Positions 19,367-26,895 of a DNA stretch of 64,000 bases are shown in pieces. The position numbers and the translations under genes are program-made. Position 1 is the stretch's first letter, and every line of letters starts with the position of its first letter. A model generated the notes under the pieces. The model searched no databases, was not told the DNA's origin, and was given only the letters and a program-made list of their open reading frames with translations. Location of the stretch: positions 186,001 through 250,000 of the forward strand of contig NZ_JAIQZJ010000002.1 of assembly GCF_020073815.1 (NCBI RefSeq), read 5' to 3'. The DNA comes from Nocardioides mangrovi. GTDB lineage: Bacteria > Actinomycetota > Actinomycetes > Propionibacteriales > Nocardioidaceae.

Positions 19367-20073
19367 GCGCCCGTGCGGGTGCGCACCAGTGCGGCGCCAC
19401 CGAGGACCAGCCCGAGCAGACCGGCGACCAGACCGGCGATGGCCAGGCCGTTGCCGGAGTCGTCGGCGTCGGAGTCGGCGGCAGCCGTCGTGCCGCCGGT
19501 CGACGCGGACTCCGCCGACCCGGAGCCGTCCGCCGCGGTCACCTCGAAGGACGGCGCCGGGTGCTCGAGGTCGTCCTCGGACTGCCCGGCGGCGGGGACC
19601 TCGGTCCACGCCGTCTGGCCCTGCTCGCAGGTCTGGATCGCGGGGAACACCAGGGTCTTGCCGGCGTCGTCCTCGGGGATCTGCAGGGAGAGCTCGAAGG
19701 CGTCGCGCTGACCGTCGGGCAGCGGGGTCTTGGCCGTGTAGACGACCTGGCTGGTCCGCTCGGTGATCTGGTCCCCGTCCTCCGCGGTGATCGGCTTGTC
19801 CAGCTTGGTGGTGACCTTCTCGACGTCGTAGAAGGGGTTGCGGGTCGGGGTGACCTCGATGATGTCCTCGGGCACCTTGACGGCCACCTTGGTCGTCGGC
19901 GACCCGTCGCAGCCGTGCGGGACGCTGACGGTGAGGATCGTGTAGGCGCCGGCGGCCGTCGTTGACGGGGTGACCGTGACGTGCGCCGAGGCCGGGCCGG
20001 CGAGGGCCAGGCCGATCACCGCGACAGCGGCGGGGACGACGGCGAGTCGGGCGTGGGTACGGCTGAGCTTCAT
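19363..20073 (-). CDS. ycnI: YcnI-family copper-binding protein
   Basis: 236 residues. The signal peptide ends in GLALAGPASA and the mature protein begins HVTVTPSTTAAGAYTILTVS, the YcnI (DUF1775) start whose N-terminal His, with a conserved Trp later, binds Cu(II). A Ser/Ala/Asp-rich linker leads to a single C-terminal helix (GLAIAGLVAGLLGLVLGGAAL), so the domain is tethered outside the membrane. Placed between a PepSY membrane protein and the CopC protein in one operon, as in other actinobacteria. Likely a copper chaperone. Confidence 0.9.
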   Translation of the reverse strand: MKLSRTHARLAVVPAAVAVIGLALAGPASAHVTVTPSTTAAGAYTILTVSVPHGCDGSPTTKVAVKVPEDIIEVTPTRNPFYDVEKVTTKLDKPITAEDGDQITERTSQVVYTAKTPLPDGQRDAFELSLQIPEDDAGKTLVFPAIQTCEQGQTAWTEVPAAGQSEDDLEHPAPSFEVTAADGSGSAESASTGGTTAAADSDADDSGNGLAIAGLVAGLLGLVLGGAALVRTRTGA

Positions 20074-20116
20074 GGGATGTCTCCTGATCAGGAAGGGTGG
20101 GTGGGAGGGGCGCCGG

Positions 20117-21541
20117 TCAGACCGTGTCGAACCACGACGCCAGGGCGGGGACGCGGCGCAGCACCAGCTGGTCGAGCAGCAGCACGACCACCAGCGACAG
20201 GCCGAAGAGCGGCAGGAAGACGCCGAGCGCGACCAGGCCGACCAGCAGCACGGGGGTCGCCTTCAGCGGCATCCGGCCGCGCGGCGCGCCGAGGCGCTGA
20301 CCGCCCTTCGGCCGACGCCGCCACCACATGAGCGGCCCGGTGATGCAGGCGCCGATGACCGCGACGCACATGAGCGCCGAGCCCCAGAAGGACCACAGCC
20401 CGAGGCTGCGTCCCTCGTGCAGACCGATGCCCTGCGAGACGACCTTGGCGAGCAGCGGGTAGTCGTCGAACCCGTACGTCGACACCACCTCGCCGCCGTA
20501 CCGGTCGATGTGCACCGTCTTCTCGTCCGAGGGCGCGTCGAAGGCGTAGCCGATCACCGAGTAGACGCCGCTGGTGTCGTCGACCGCCGGCAGGGCGACG
20601 GTGAAGGGATGGCGCAGTCCCTGCTCGTCGGCCACGGCGACCGCGGTGTCGACGTTGGCGACGCTGCGCTCGCCGTCCGTCGGCCGGCTCGACGACGGGA
20701 CCGGCGAGTCCTGCTGCGCCCACGGGATGTCCTGCTGGTGGCTGTGCGGCAGCGACTCGTCGAGTGTCGACGTCGGGTTGCTCAGCGCGCCCGGGTCCGT
20801 GCTCCACATCGAGGAGCCGTGACCGGTGGCGTACTCCTGGACCTTCGCGCCCCAGAAACCGGTCCACGGCAGGCCGGTGACCAGCAGGGCGATCAGGCCG
20901 ACCCCGGCGACGGCGCCGATCAGACCGTGCCGCCAGCGCAGGATCGAGCCCGGCCGGCCTGCCCTTCTCGCTCGGCGGCGGGCGCGCCAGCCGCGGACGA
21001 AGAGGTAGTAGCCGGTCAGCGCCATCACCAGCGCCCAGCAGGCGCCGATCTCCATGACCCGGTCACCCCAGGTGCCGGCCATCAGGTCCGCGTGGATGCG
21101 GATCGCGGTGCCGGACAGGGTCGTGTCCGGGTTCAACGACCCGAGCACCTCGGGCCCGTACGGGCTGACGTAGACGTCCCGGCTCGCGCCGGTCGACGTC
21201 GTGATGGACACGATGGTCGGGCTGTGGTCGTTCTTCGGCTCCGTCAGCGACACCGGCGTCGAGCCCGGGTAGGCCTGGTCGACGACGGCGAGCTGCTGGA
21301 CGTAGGGCTGGGCCACCGCCCCGCTGGGCGGGTCGACCTTCATCAGGTCGGCGTGCATGAGGGGCTCGAGCTGGAAGCGGAACAGGTAGATGAGGCCGGT
21401 GGTGGCCAGCACCAGCAGCACGGGGGCGACCAGGAAGCTGGCGAAGAAGTGCCAGCGCCACACGGCGCGGAACCAGCCGGAGCCGGTCGGCCGTGGTCGC
21501 CCCGGCGGCGCCGCGGGCGCAGGGGTCAGTACGTCGGTCAT
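20117..21541 (-). CDS. PepSY-associated TM-helix membrane protein
   Basis: 474-residue PepSY_TM protein with four main helices: WHFFASFLVAPVLLVLATTGLIYL, GACWALVMALTGYYLFV, a third after RWRHGLIGAVAGVGLIALLVTGLPW, and a C-terminal pair. WRWHFFASFL and RWRHGLIG-type His positions are the conserved metal/haem-like ligands. An extracellular region between helices 3 and 4 carries the PepSY-like domain (DKTVHIDRYGGEVVSTYGF in part). ATG at 21541 preceded by GGAGAGAC. First gene of the PepSY-ycnI-copC operon; the family often accompanies metal uptake. Confidence 0.87.
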   Translation of the reverse strand: MTDVLTPAPAAPPGRPRPTGSGWFRAVWRWHFFASFLVAPVLLVLATTGLIYLFRFQLEPLMHADLMKVDPPSGAVAQPYVQQLAVVDQAYPGSTPVSLTEPKNDHSPTIVSITTSTGASRDVYVSPYGPEVLGSLNPDTTLSGTAIRIHADLMAGTWGDRVMEIGACWALVMALTGYYLFVRGWRARRRARRAGRPGSILRWRHGLIGAVAGVGLIALLVTGLPWTGFWGAKVQEYATGHGSSMWSTDPGALSNPTSTLDESLPHSHQQDIPWAQQDSPVPSSSRPTDGERSVANVDTAVAVADEQGLRHPFTVALPAVDDTSGVYSVIGYAFDAPSDEKTVHIDRYGGEVVSTYGFDDYPLLAKVVSQGIGLHEGRSLGLWSFWGSALMCVAVIGACITGPLMWWRRRPKGGQRLGAPRGRMPLKATPVLLVGLVALGVFLPLFGLSLVVVLLLDQLVLRRVPALASWFDTV

Positions 21542-21583
21542 GTCTCTCCTCGAGAGCAGGAATGAGGGCGTGCGGGAACGCAC

Positions 21584-21748
21584 GGGGTACGGCTCCTCGT
21601 CCGGCGCCGTCGCGAGCGAGTTGTCGCGCCGATCTGGCAAGGCGGAGGTGCGAAGGCGGGCCGGAGGCCCGTCGAGTCGCCGACAACGCCGCCAGATCGG
21701 ATGCGACGACTCGCGCAGCAGGCGCATCCGGACGAGGAGCCGTGCCCC
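21584..21748. repeat. 165-bp near-perfect palindrome
   Basis: The outer arms match at 20 of 21 positions (21584-21604 against 21728-21748, core ACGGCTCCTCGTCCGG). A second perfect pair is CCGATCTGGC at 21629-21638 and GCCAGATCGG at 21691-21700, and the centre is CGGGCC-GGA-GGCCCG near 21666. It fills most of the gap between the PepSY gene and the upstream membrane-protein gene. It is non-coding and would form a very stable cruciform or RNA hairpin. It may be a miniature mobile repeat or a terminator/attenuator. Confidence 0.8.
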
Positions 21749-21793
21749 TAGAACGCCGGGACCCGGGATGGTCTCGGCGTGTGTTGCGGTGTC

Positions 21794-22492
21794 TCAGGCC
21801 GCGAGGAGAGGTGGCCCGCGCCGCGAGCGCGGCTGCGACTGCCAGAGGGAGATCCAGACGGCCGGGGCGGCGTACGCGACGCGGCGCAGGGCCGGGACCG
21901 GGGTGACGATGCCGGCGGCGGCCGTCCAGGCCAGCAGCAGGCGGCGCCCGGTGAGCGCGAGGACGCTCCACAGGCAGCGCTCGCCGTACCCGAGCCAGAG
22001 GCCCACGAGCGCGGCGGCGACGAGGTGGACGACCATCATCGGCGCGTGGGCCGACATGTCGTTGAGGAGGTGCCCGATCGGCACGGCCGGGGCGAGGGTG
22101 CTGGGCTGGCCGGACATGCCCTGGTAGGCGTCCTGGAGCGAGCCGACGCGCTGCCCGTCGACGGTCGGGAGGACCGGGAGGCCGCCCGGGTGCGAGGTCA
22201 TCGGCATCGTGGCGTCGCCGCGGTGGCCCGCGGTCACGGTGAGGACGAGGTGGATGACGGTCTGGCCACCGACGAGCATGGTGACCAGGCGCAGCGTCGA
22301 GGCCGGTCGGCTGAGCATCGGTGCGCTCAGCGCGATCGACATCGCCCCGAGCGCGACCAGGAGGACCGGCCCGGGCAGCAGGCCGTCGGCCATCACGTGG
22401 CCGATCACGCCGAGCGCGAAGGCGAGCCCGCCGACGACGAACGCGCGCAACCACAGCACGGCTGCGTCCACCCGGTTCGTCACGGTGGGCAT
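21794..22492 (-). CDS. Multi-pass membrane protein of unknown function, His/Met-rich loop
   Basis: 232 residues with about five hydrophobic helices (for example LRAFVVGGLAFALGVIGHVMA, ~15-35). The loops are rich in His and Met (GHRGDATMPMTSHPGG; LLNDMSAHAPMMVVHLV), a composition seen in copper- or metal-handling membrane proteins. No family is recognised with confidence. It lies upstream of, and on the same strand as, the PepSY-ycnI-copC genes, from which the 165-bp palindrome separates it, so it may belong to the same metal-related set. Role is inference. Confidence 0.72.
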   Translation of the reverse strand: MPTVTNRVDAAVLWLRAFVVGGLAFALGVIGHVMADGLLPGPVLLVALGAMSIALSAPMLSRPASTLRLVTMLVGGQTVIHLVLTVTAGHRGDATMPMTSHPGGLPVLPTVDGQRVGSLQDAYQGMSGQPSTLAPAVPIGHLLNDMSAHAPMMVVHLVAAALVGLWLGYGERCLWSVLALTGRRLLLAWTAAAGIVTPVPALRRVAYAAPAVWISLWQSQPRSRRGPPLLAA

Positions 22493-22532
22493 CCTCCCAC
22501 GACCGCGCGGATGATCGGCCGGGAGATGCCGA

Positions 22533-22561
22533 ACGGGCGGCTCCCGGTGGGAGCCGCCCGT
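22533..22561 (-). terminator. Intrinsic terminator-like hairpin downstream of tRNA-Ala
   Basis: Perfect 12-bp stem CGGGCGGCTCCC / GGGAGCCGCCCG with a 3-base loop (13 bp with the flanking A-T pair), 7 bases past the tRNA 3' end. It lacks a clear U tract, common for actinobacterial terminators. Confidence 0.7.
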
Positions 22562-22568
22562 GTGCTGG

Positions 22569-22644
<76 letters not shown>

Positions 22645-22709
22645 AGGTGTTGCGGTCGGAAACGTTAGCACCCGGGTACGGCGCCCTCCGAATCGGCTCG
22701 CAGGTCGGG

Positions 22710-23183
22710 TCAGTCGACCAGCGCCTGCTCGAGGAGCTCGAGGGCCTGGCGGGCGTAGCCGCGCCACATCCGGGCGAAGGCGGGCATCAGCAGCGCCGTC
22801 GCGGAGCTGCTCGGGTGGACCGTCCAGGACCACGTGACCCGGACGCCGGTGCCGGCCTTCTCGAAGGTCCAGAGGCCGTCGATGGAGCTGGCCAGCGGCC
22901 GCATCGGGCCGGAGACCTGGTCGATCCGGTAGCCGAAGGAGGCGGGCCGGTCGAGGCCGGTGAGGGTCTCGCGCATGGTGCCGCCGTCGGCGAGCACGAT
23001 CGTGCGGGTCTGGCCGAGGGCGCCCCACTCCCCGTCCTGGTCGCGGACCTCGCGGATCGGCGGCAGCGCGGCGTACCGGCGGGAGAAGAGGAAGGGCAGC
23101 GGCAGCGGGAGGACCGCGTCGAAGGCCCGGGCGACCCCGACCGGATAGCTGCGGGAGGCAGCCACCTCGAGGTCGTGGGTCAT
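22710..23183 (-). CDS. SRPBCC-family (START-like) protein
   Basis: 157-residue helix-grip protein with the pattern of polyketide-cyclase/START-like domains: an N-terminal strand (LEVAASRSYPVGVARAFDAV), a central DQVSGPMRPLASSIDGLWTFE stretch (quoted part: SSIDGLWTFE) and the long C-terminal helix ARMWRGYARQALELLEQAL. Such domains bind hydrophobic ligands; no ligand can be assigned. It lies 4 bp downstream of the SepX/GLPR-like gene on the same strand and is the last gene of that operon. Confidence 0.83.
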   Translation of the reverse strand: MTHDLEVAASRSYPVGVARAFDAVLPLPLPFLFSRRYAALPPIREVRDQDGEWGALGQTRTIVLADGGTMRETLTGLDRPASFGYRIDQVSGPMRPLASSIDGLWTFEKAGTGVRVTWSWTVHPSSSATALLMPAFARMWRGYARQALELLEQALVD

Positions 23184-23187
23184 GGCC

Positions 23188-24042
23188 TCAGGAGCCGAAG
23201 GCGCGGCCGTCGTCGCGGGACTGGCGGGCCTTCTCGGCCTTCTGCGCCTCGTCGGCCTCGCGGGCCAGCTGCGCGTCGGCGTCGGTGCGGCCCGAGGTCC
23301 AGACCCCGGTGTCGTCGAGCTCGATGGTCCGGACGGTACGGCGGGCCGCGGCCGGCTTGGAGACGTACGTCGGGAGCGTCACGGGGACCGGGTCCCACAG
23401 GGCCGGGTCGCTGACCGCGGAGATGCCGGCGGAGGTGTCCTCCATCGGGTCGATCTCGGGCTCGCCCTCCTCGGCGGCGGCCGCGGTCGGCGCAACCGTG
23501 GTCGGGGCGGGCTGCTCCTGCTCGACCGGCCGGTCGGCGGGCATCCGGGCGGCCGGCACCAGGCCGCGACGCTCGCCCTTGACCATCACCCGGCAGGCGA
23601 CCAGCCAGGCGGCCAGCAGGGCGACCGGGATCGCGACGTATCCCCACGAGATGACGGCGAAGGCGGCCACGCCGACCACGGCCGCGGCGGCGACGAGCAG
23701 CAGCGCGAGGACGTTGCGGCGGCGCTTGGTCGCGCGCTTCGCGGCCGCACGCCGGGCCCGCAGCTGGGCGGGCGTGAGCTCGGGAGCCGGGGCGGCCGCC
23801 GCAGCAGGCGCCGGGGCGGGCGCCGGCGACGACTCCGCCTCACCGGCGGGCTGTCCGGGTCGGACCAGCCGCGCGGTGCGCTTGTCGGCCGGCTCGCGAC
23901 GGGCCAGGACCCGCATCCGCTGCGAGAAGCCCTCGACGCCGCGGCTGCGGGAGCTCGACTCGTGGTGCTTGAGCGCGAGCGGAAGGAGGTAGGCACCCCA
24001 CGCCACGGCGAGGGCGACGAAGATGAGAGCGCTCAGGTCCAC
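23188..24042 (-). CDS. SepX/GLPR-like membrane protein (probable divisome protein)
   Basis: 284 residues. VDLSALIFVALAVAWGAYLL at the N terminus is a membrane helix; a basic region with SQRMRVLARRE follows, an Ala/Pro linker, two closely spaced helices (NVLALLLVAAAAVVGVAAF and VAIPVALLAAWLVACRV, ~125-165), and an acidic disordered C terminus. Its position beside the GNAT and moeA/glp genes matches Rv0996, the GLPR/SepX family that binds the MoeA-like protein Glp and acts in cell division. GTG start chosen from a leaderless box 7 bases upstream. Function inferred by synteny and topology. Confidence 0.78.
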   Translation of the reverse strand: MDLSALIFVALAVAWGAYLLPLALKHHESSSRSRGVEGFSQRMRVLARREPADKRTARLVRPGQPAGEAESSPAPAPAPAAAAAPAPELTPAQLRARRAAAKRATKRRRNVLALLLVAAAAVVGVAAFAVISWGYVAIPVALLAAWLVACRVMVKGERRGLVPAARMPADRPVEQEQPAPTTVAPTAAAAEEGEPEIDPMEDTSAGISAVSDPALWDPVPVTLPTYVSKPAAARRTVRTIELDDTGVWTSGRTDADAQLAREADEAQKAEKARQSRDDGRAFGS

Positions 24043-24049
24043 GTAGCAG

Positions 24050-24055
24050 AGCGTA
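24050..24055 (-). promoter_or_regulatory. -10 box of a leaderless promoter for the SepX/GLPR-like gene
   Basis: On the minus strand TACGCT is followed by 7 bases and then the GTG at 24042. This gives the division gene its own promoter inside the molybdenum-cofactor operon. Confidence 0.55.
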
Positions 24056-24103
24056 TGAGCGGTACCGCAGCCAGCCACGGATGTCTACAGGTGTGTCGCA
24101 AAA

Positions 24104-24703
24104 TCACTCCTGTGACTCGTGTGCAAGCAACCGCGCGACCATCCCCTCGGGGCACTCCTCGACGGTGACGGCGTAGAGCCGGTGGTCGCGCCACGCGCCG
24201 TCGATGTGCAGGTAGCCCGGCGCGTAGCCGATCTCGCGCAGCCCGAGCTTCTCCACCACGCGCAGGGAGTTGGAGTTCTCCGGCCGGATCGCGATCTCGA
24301 TCCGGTGCAGCCCGGCCGCGCCGAAGCAGTGGTCGATCACCAGCGCCACGGCCCGCGGCATCACGCCGTGCCCCGCGTAGTCACGGTCGAGCCAGTAGCC
24401 GACCGACGCGAACTGCGCCGAGCCGCGCACCACGTTGTTGACGGTCACCTGACCGGCGAAGCGGCCGGCGACGTCGACCGCGAAGGGGTACGTCGTCCCC
24501 TCCCGGGCCTGGCGGTTGAGCCGGCGGACCAGGCCGCTGAACGACGTCGGCCGCACCGAGATGCCCGGCGGGCTCGTCGCGTCCCAGGGCCGCAGCCAGG
24601 ACGCGTTGCGGCGCCGGGCCTCGCGCCACGCCCGGGCGTCCCGCCGGTCCAGCGGCCGGACGGTGACGTCACCGGAGGTGAGGACGACCGGCCAGGCGCT
24701 CAA
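24104..24703 (-). CDS. GNAT N-acetyltransferase, RimJ/RimL type
   Basis: 199 residues with a GNAT fold: VTVRPLDRRDARAWREARRR near the N terminus, VGYWLDRDYAGHGVMPRAVAL (acetyl-CoA loop, ~105-125) and HRIEIAIRPENSNSLRVVEKLG, the RimJ-type motif for N-terminal or small-molecule acetylation. It is the positional equivalent of mycobacterial Rv0995. The start is a TTG at 24701-24703 overlapping the mog stop (TTGA), giving tight coupling; a downstream GTG would shorten it by about 12 residues. Confidence 0.86.
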   Translation of the reverse strand: MSAWPVVLTSGDVTVRPLDRRDARAWREARRRNASWLRPWDATSPPGISVRPTSFSGLVRRLNRQAREGTTYPFAVDVAGRFAGQVTVNNVVRGSAQFASVGYWLDRDYAGHGVMPRAVALVIDHCFGAAGLHRIEIAIRPENSNSLRVVEKLGLREIGYAPGYLHIDGAWRDHRLYAVTVEECPEGMVARLLAHESQE

Positions 24704-25179
24704 TGATCGCTCCCCACGACCTGCTCCGCGGCGTGCACCAGGATCGGCCGCAGCACCTCGAGGCCGTCCTTCACTCCCCCGCGCGAGCCGGGCAGGTTGA
24801 CCACCAGGCAGTCGCCGACGATGCCCGCCAGCCCGCGGGAGAGGACGGCGGACGGCACGCCCTGCGCGACGCCGTACGCCCGGATCGCCTCGGCGATCCC
24901 GGGGACCTCGCGGTCGAGCAGCGGCCGGGTGACCTCGGGCGTCCGGTCGGTCGGGGTGAGGCCGGTGCCGCCGGTGGTCAGCACCACGCGGGCACCACCC
25001 TGCGCCGCCGCGGCGATCGCGGCGCCGACCGGGTCGCCGTCGGGGACGACGACGGGCGCGTCGACCGTGAAGCCGAGCTCGCGCAGGACGTCGACGATCA
25101 GCGGGCCGGTGGTGTCCTCGTAGACGCCGGCGGCCGCGCGGTTGGACGCGACGACCACCTCCGCCCGCAGGCTGGTCAC
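24700..25179 (-). CDS. mog: Molybdopterin adenylyltransferase family protein (MogA/MoaB)
   Basis: 159-residue MoCF domain. Substrate loop VVLTTGGTGLTPTDRTPEV (~residues 67-85) and the C-terminal VVNLPGSRGGVKDGLEVL are the defining motifs; SNRAAAGVYEDTTGPLIVDVL is the N-terminal strand-helix. It adenylates molybdopterin before metal insertion by MoeA. The GTG at 25177-25179 overlaps the moaC stop (GTGA). The longer frame on this strand runs antisense-like through moaC and is a shadow. Confidence 0.92.
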   Translation of the reverse strand: MTSLRAEVVVASNRAAAGVYEDTTGPLIVDVLRELGFTVDAPVVVPDGDPVGAAIAAAAQGGARVVLTTGGTGLTPTDRTPEVTRPLLDREVPGIAEAIRAYGVAQGVPSAVLSRGLAGIVGDCLVVNLPGSRGGVKDGLEVLRPILVHAAEQVVGSDH

Positions 25180-25655
25180 GATCTCACCCAGTCGCCGGAC
25201 CTGCCGCCCGACTTCGCCTCGACCCGGACGTCGGTGATCACCGCGCCCTTGTCGACCGCCTTGACCATGTCGACGACCGTGAGGGCGGCGACGGAGACGG
25301 CGGTCAGCGCCTCCATCTCGACGCCCGTACGGTCGGTGGTCCGGACCGTCGCGCTGATCTCGACGGCGTCGTCGGCGACGGCGAGGTCGACGGTGACGCC
25401 CGAGATCGACAGCGGATGGCACAGCGGGACCAGCGCGGGGGTCTGCTTGGCGCCCATGATCCCGGCGATCCGGGCGACCGCGAGCGCGTCGCCCTTCGGC
25501 ACGCCGTCACCGCGCAGCAGCGCGACCACCTCGGCGGAGACCAGCACCCGTCCCGACGCCGTCGCGACCCGCGTGGTGACGGCCTTGTCCGACACGTCGA
25601 CCATCCGGGCAGCGCCCGACTCGTCCACGTGGGTGAGCCCGGGCCGCTCCGTCAT
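25176..25655 (-). CDS. moaC: Cyclic pyranopterin monophosphate synthase
   Basis: 159-residue MoaC, which with MoaA converts GTP to cyclic pyranopterin monophosphate. Diagnostic segments are LTHVDESGAARMVDVSDK, MGAKQTPALVPLCHPLSI (~residues 69-86), GVEMEALTAVSVAALTVVDM and the catalytic-lysine region KAVDKGAVI. It overlaps moeA by one base and mog by four, so the three Moco genes are coupled. moaA is not in the window. Confidence 0.96.
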   Translation of the reverse strand: MTERPGLTHVDESGAARMVDVSDKAVTTRVATASGRVLVSAEVVALLRGDGVPKGDALAVARIAGIMGAKQTPALVPLCHPLSISGVTVDLAVADDAVEISATVRTTDRTGVEMEALTAVSVAALTVVDMVKAVDKGAVITDVRVEAKSGGRSGDWVRS

Positions 25656-26890
25656 CAGAACTCCTCGTCGAGCCTCAGCACCTGCACCTGGGTGCCGGCC
25701 GCGACCTCCGTGACGTCCTCGGGGACGACGACCAGCGCGTCGGACGATGCCAGATCGCCGATCAGGTGGGAACCGTGTCCGCCCACCGGGGACACGTAGG
25801 GCCCGCCCGCGTCCACGCCGTACGACGCCCGCACGAACTGCCGGCGCCCGGCCGGCGAGCCGATCGTGTGGGTGAGCCGCGCGGGGACCGTCGGCCGGGT
25901 GACCGGGGTGCGGCCCATCAGGGTGCGGATCGCGGGCAGCACGAACTGCTCGAAGGAGATGTAGCTGGAGACCGGGTTGCCGGGCAGCGTGAAGATCGGG
26001 GTGGCGTCCTCGCCCACGTGGCCGAAGCCCTGCGGCTTGCCGGGCTGCATGCCGACCGGGCCGAACCACACGGTGCCGAGCGGCGACAGCGCCGCCTTCA
26101 CCACGTCGAAGTCGCCCTGGGACACCCCGCCGCTGGTGACGACGAGGTCGGCGCGGACCAGCTGGTCGTGGAGCGCGTCGAGGAAGGCGCTCGGCTCGTC
26201 GGGGACGATCCCGACCCGGTAGGCGATCGCACCCGCCCGGCGCGCGGCGGCGGCCAGCAGGAAGGAGTTGCCGTCGTAGATCGAGTCGTGGCCGAGGGGG
26301 GTTCCGGGCTCGCGCAGCTCGGACCCGGTCGACAGGATCACCACGCGCGGGCGCGGGCGCGAGCGCACCGTGGCGCGACCGACCGCCGCGAGCAGGCCGA
26401 GGTGCCGCGGACCGAGCACGGTGCCGTGGGAGACGAGCATGTCGCCGGTGGCGACGTCCTCGCCCGCGGGCCGGACGTGCTGGCCGAGGGCCGGCGCCTG
26501 GTCGATCCGCACCTGGGCGACGCCGCGGTCGGTCCACTCGTAGGGCACGACGGTGTCGGCGCCGGCGGGGACCGGGGCGCCGGTCATGATCTTGGCCGCG
26601 GTGCCGGGCGGGAGGGCGAGCAGCCCGGCCTGGCCGGCCCCGATCTCGCCGACCACGGGCAGGTGCACGGGGGCCTCGGCCGTGGCCGTCGTGACGTCGT
26701 CGAGGCGGACGGCGTACCCGTCCATCCCGGAGTTGTCGAAGGTCGGCAGGTCGATCGGCGAGACGACGTCCTCGGCCGCGGCGAGCCCGAGCGCGTCCAT
26801 GAGCGGCTGGGGGAAGTCCGGCAGCGGCTCGATGGCCGCGAGGATCCGCGCCCGGTGGTCGTCGACGGAGGTCAGCGGGTGGCCACCCAT
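25655..26890 (-). CDS. moeA: MoeA/Glp-family protein (molybdopterin molybdotransferase; possible divisome partner)
   Basis: 411 residues with the MoeA domain order. FDNSGMDGYAVRLDD (~residues 48-62) is the active-site region; the MoCF domain has ILSTGSELREPG and VTSGGVSQGDFDVVKAAL, and LPGNPVSSYISFEQF precedes the C-terminal domain IV. As an enzyme it inserts molybdate into adenylated molybdopterin. In actinobacteria the MoeA copy at this locus, next to a SepX/GLPR gene, corresponds to Glp, a gephyrin-like protein that binds FtsZ and the GLPR receptor. Which job applies here is open; moaC and mog beside it argue that the cofactor role is retained. Confidence 0.93.
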   Translation of the reverse strand: MGGHPLTSVDDHRARILAAIEPLPDFPQPLMDALGLAAAEDVVSPIDLPTFDNSGMDGYAVRLDDVTTATAEAPVHLPVVGEIGAGQAGLLALPPGTAAKIMTGAPVPAGADTVVPYEWTDRGVAQVRIDQAPALGQHVRPAGEDVATGDMLVSHGTVLGPRHLGLLAAVGRATVRSRPRPRVVILSTGSELREPGTPLGHDSIYDGNSFLLAAAARRAGAIAYRVGIVPDEPSAFLDALHDQLVRADLVVTSGGVSQGDFDVVKAALSPLGTVWFGPVGMQPGKPQGFGHVGEDATPIFTLPGNPVSSYISFEQFVLPAIRTLMGRTPVTRPTVPARLTHTIGSPAGRRQFVRASYGVDAGGPYVSPVGGHGSHLIGDLASSDALVVVPEDVTEVAAGTQVQVLRLDEEF

Positions 26891-26895
26891 CCGGC

